Source: Acetobacteraceae bacterium (GTDB lineage Bacteria; Pseudomonadota; Alphaproteobacteria; Acetobacterales; Acetobacteraceae). From it: a stretch of 7,208 nucleotides of DNA. The stretch is from the NCBI GenBank assembly GCA_025356735.1, contig JANXRT010000035.1, forward strand, positions 1-7,208. The letters are read 5' to 3'. The notes under the pieces were generated by a model that saw nothing but the letters and a program-made list of their open reading frames with translations, did no database searches and was not told where the DNA came from. Shown in pieces: positions 6,518-7,208 of this stretch. Each line of letters opens with the position of its first letter. Position 1 is the first letter of the stretch. The position numbers and the translations under genes are program-made.

Positions 6518-6580
6518 AAGGCCAAGGCTCTGCCCTGGACCCGTTAAGGGGCCGTCGCCCCTTAAAACCCCTCTACTTAG
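6518..6580. repeat. Structured intergenic repeat, copy 2
   Basis: This 63-base second copy of the element at 5611-5671 is in the same orientation, 907 bases away. Its stem is TTAAGGGGC (6544-6552) and GCCCCTTAA (6557-6565) around the same CGTC loop. Compared with copy 1, the two outer pairs are T-A instead of C-G on both arms, so pairing is kept. The proximal GGC-TCT-GCC hairpin is weaker than in copy 1. On the minus strand the element begins CTAAGTAGAGGGG, and that TAA is the stop codon of the small gene at 6577-6870. Confidence 0.8.
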
Positions 6581-6870
6581 GCGTCGTGCTTGCGATGCCC
6601 CCTGCCCGACTGCGTCTTGGACGCGCCGACCTCCGCCGCATGTTCGCGCTCCAGCTTTCCGCCGGTCGCCGTGCTGGTGTCGTCGCCCGCAACCGCGCCC
6701 TCATCCAAAGCCTTGGAGGCAGCCCCCTTGGGCACCCCATGCCCCTCGGTCGGCGATTCCGCCACACCCCCCTCGACAACATCATCGCCCGGCCGAGCAT
6801 GATGCCCCTTCACCGTGCCCCGATTGGTGGTCCTGTCATCGCTCTTATGCTTCGTCACTTTCTTGGTCAT
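6577..6870 (-). CDS. Small hydrophilic, probably disordered protein of unknown function
   Basis: This 97-residue reading frame has a strong ribosome site, AGGAG (6883-6879), eight bases before its ATG, which is the main reason to treat it as real. The protein has no Phe, Tyr, Trp, Ile or Cys, only two Leu, and is rich in Gly, Ala, Lys, Asp, Glu, Thr and His (seven His). It starts basic (MTKKVTKHK), is more acidic in the middle, and ends basic (SGRGHRKHDA). No fold, signal peptide or membrane segment is visible, so it should be intrinsically disordered and soluble. I do not recognise the family. It is divergent from the Phd-type antitoxin gene, and its stop codon lies in repeat copy 2. A hairpin lies in its leader just upstream of the ribosome site. 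Low-complexity reading frames in GC-rich DNA can be spurious, so confidence is moderate. Confidence 0.55.
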   Translation of the reverse strand: MTKKVTKHKSDDRTTNRGTVKGHHARPGDDVVEGGVAESPTEGHGVPKGAASKALDEGAVAGDDTSTATGGKLEREHAAEVGASKTQSGRGHRKHDA

Positions 6871-6895
6871 CTCGCCATCTCCTGGTTCCAGCCCT

Positions 6896-6920
6896 CAACC
6901 CGCCAGACGCCGGCGGGTTG
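6896..6920. promoter_or_regulatory. 9-bp hairpin in the gap between the small gene and the Phd-type antitoxin
   Basis: CAACCCGCC (6896-6904) and GGCGGGTTG (6912-6920) are perfect inverted repeats with a 7-base loop. On the minus strand the hairpin ends 12 bases before the AGGAG of the small gene, so it would fold in that gene's 5' leader and could influence its translation. On the plus strand no T-run follows, so it is not a clear terminator. The function is unknown. Confidence 0.45.
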
Positions 6921-6942
6921 CAGCTTCGGATCTTCCAGCGCC

Positions 6943-6983
6943 TTGCAAATCTGACGTGACGTATGTATGACTACAGTAGTCAC
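6943..6983 (+). promoter_or_regulatory. Phd-type antitoxin promoter and operator palindrome
   Basis: TTGCAA (6943-6948) and TATGAC (6966-6971), 17 bases apart, form a plausible promoter. A perfect inverted repeat TGACTA-CAG-TAGTCA (6968-6982) overlaps the -10 box and the expected start of transcription, a natural site for autoregulation by a Phd/YefM dimer. GTGAC (6956-6960 region) and GTCAC (6979-6983) add an outer pair of matching half sites. The palindrome ends one base before the ATG at 6984, leaving almost no room for a ribosome site. Confidence 0.55.
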
Positions 6984-7208
6984 ATGGGCCTTCAAATGCA
7001 CGAAATCCAACTTCGCGACGCCAAGGCAACCCTGTCGGCCGTCATCGACCAGGCTCGCAACGGCGAGCCCTCGATCATCACCCGCCACGGCAAACCCGAA
7101 GCCGTCCTCCTGAGCTTCGAGGAGTGGAAACGCCTGTCCCGCGTCCCCTCCTTCGGCCGCCTGCTGGCAGAAGCTCCCTTGGAACCCACCGACCTGCCGA
7201 AACGTCAG
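6984..7208 (+). CDS. Phd/YefM-family antitoxin, 3' end cut by the window edge
   Basis: Seventy-five codons are visible, without a stop. The N-terminal half is a Phd/YefM (prevent-host-death) domain: MHEIQLRDAKATLSAVIDQA (5-24) forms the first strand and helix, GEPSIITRHGKPEAVLLSFE (27-46) is the conserved core, then EEWKRLSR. The tail PSFGRLLAEAPLEPTDLP (56-73) is typical of the alphaproteobacterial branch whose partner is a PIN-type (VapC) toxin. That toxin would be expected directly downstream, outside the window. The protein should bind its own operator and neutralise the toxin. The start is either the ATG at 6984, which abuts the operator, or the ATG at 6996, which gives the more usual N terminus MHEIQLRDAK. 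Neither has a good ribosome site. Family assignment is firm; the start is uncertain. Confidence 0.88.
   Translation, partial: MGLQMHEIQLRDAKATLSAVIDQARNGEPSIITRHGKPEAVLLSFEEWKRLSRVPSFGRLLAEAPLEPTDLPKRQ

Noticed and set aside
6255..6959. Open frames of 234 and 169 codons on the plus strand (the second 6445-6954)
   Set aside because: Both run through the antitoxin promoter, repeat copy 2 and the small gene. They are Pro/Arg-rich and lack ribosome sites. The small minus-strand frame has a much better start.
1..7208. CRISPR array, tRNA, rRNA or transposase gene
   Set aside because: I found no evenly spaced repeats, no cloverleaf or rRNA-like stretch, and no transposase or integrase motif on either strand.

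Overview
The window is GC-rich, with a strong G/C bias at third codon positions. It looks like chromosomal (or large-replicon) DNA from an alphaproteobacterium. The protein families and the GC-rich hairpin repeat would fit the Acetobacteraceae/Rhodospirillales, but that placement is inference, since no marker gene is present.

The left two thirds (1-5608) is ordinary metabolic and transport gene content. A 3' fragment of a small multi-pass membrane protein (1-351, +) runs convergently into a minus-strand pair. That pair is an acetolactate-synthase-like thiamine-diphosphate enzyme (1973-3625) followed by an EthA-type flavin Baeyer-Villiger monooxygenase (386-1888). Divergent from the pair, across a 92-base promoter region, is a YqaA/DedA-type membrane protein (3718-4296, +). 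After it comes a periplasmic binding protein of the branched-chain amino acid (Peripla_BP_6) type with a clear signal peptide (4358-5608, +) and no transporter partners in view. The TPP enzyme and the monooxygenase could act in one ketone/keto-acid pathway, but the substrate cannot be read from sequence.

The right third (5609-7208) is accessory in character. A FitAB/VapBC-like toxin-antitoxin operon (antitoxin 6150-6428, PIN toxin 5737-6156, minus strand) is bracketed by two direct copies of a roughly 62-base structured repeat (5611-5671 and 6518-6580). The 9-bp stems of the two copies differ by paired, compensating changes. Between the toxin stop and repeat copy 1, the minus strand encodes a short fragment with a perfect ParA/MinD-type KGGxGKTT P-loop, probably the remnant of a partition-type ATPase. 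Beyond copy 2 lies a small, aromatic-free, probably disordered protein (6577-6870, minus). Divergent from it is the start of a Phd/YefM antitoxin that runs off the right edge (6984-7208), whose toxin is probably just outside the window.

The FitA-like antitoxin promoter has a perfect 7-bp inverted repeat filling the spacer between its -35 and -10 boxes, and the -10 box ends six bases before the ATG, which predicts a leaderless mRNA. The unrelated Phd gene has a nearly identical 18-base stretch at the same distance from its own ATG. I see no wholly new system. The repeat-bracketed toxin-antitoxin cassette with an ATPase remnant, and the shared antitoxin start-site motif, are the parts most worth following up.
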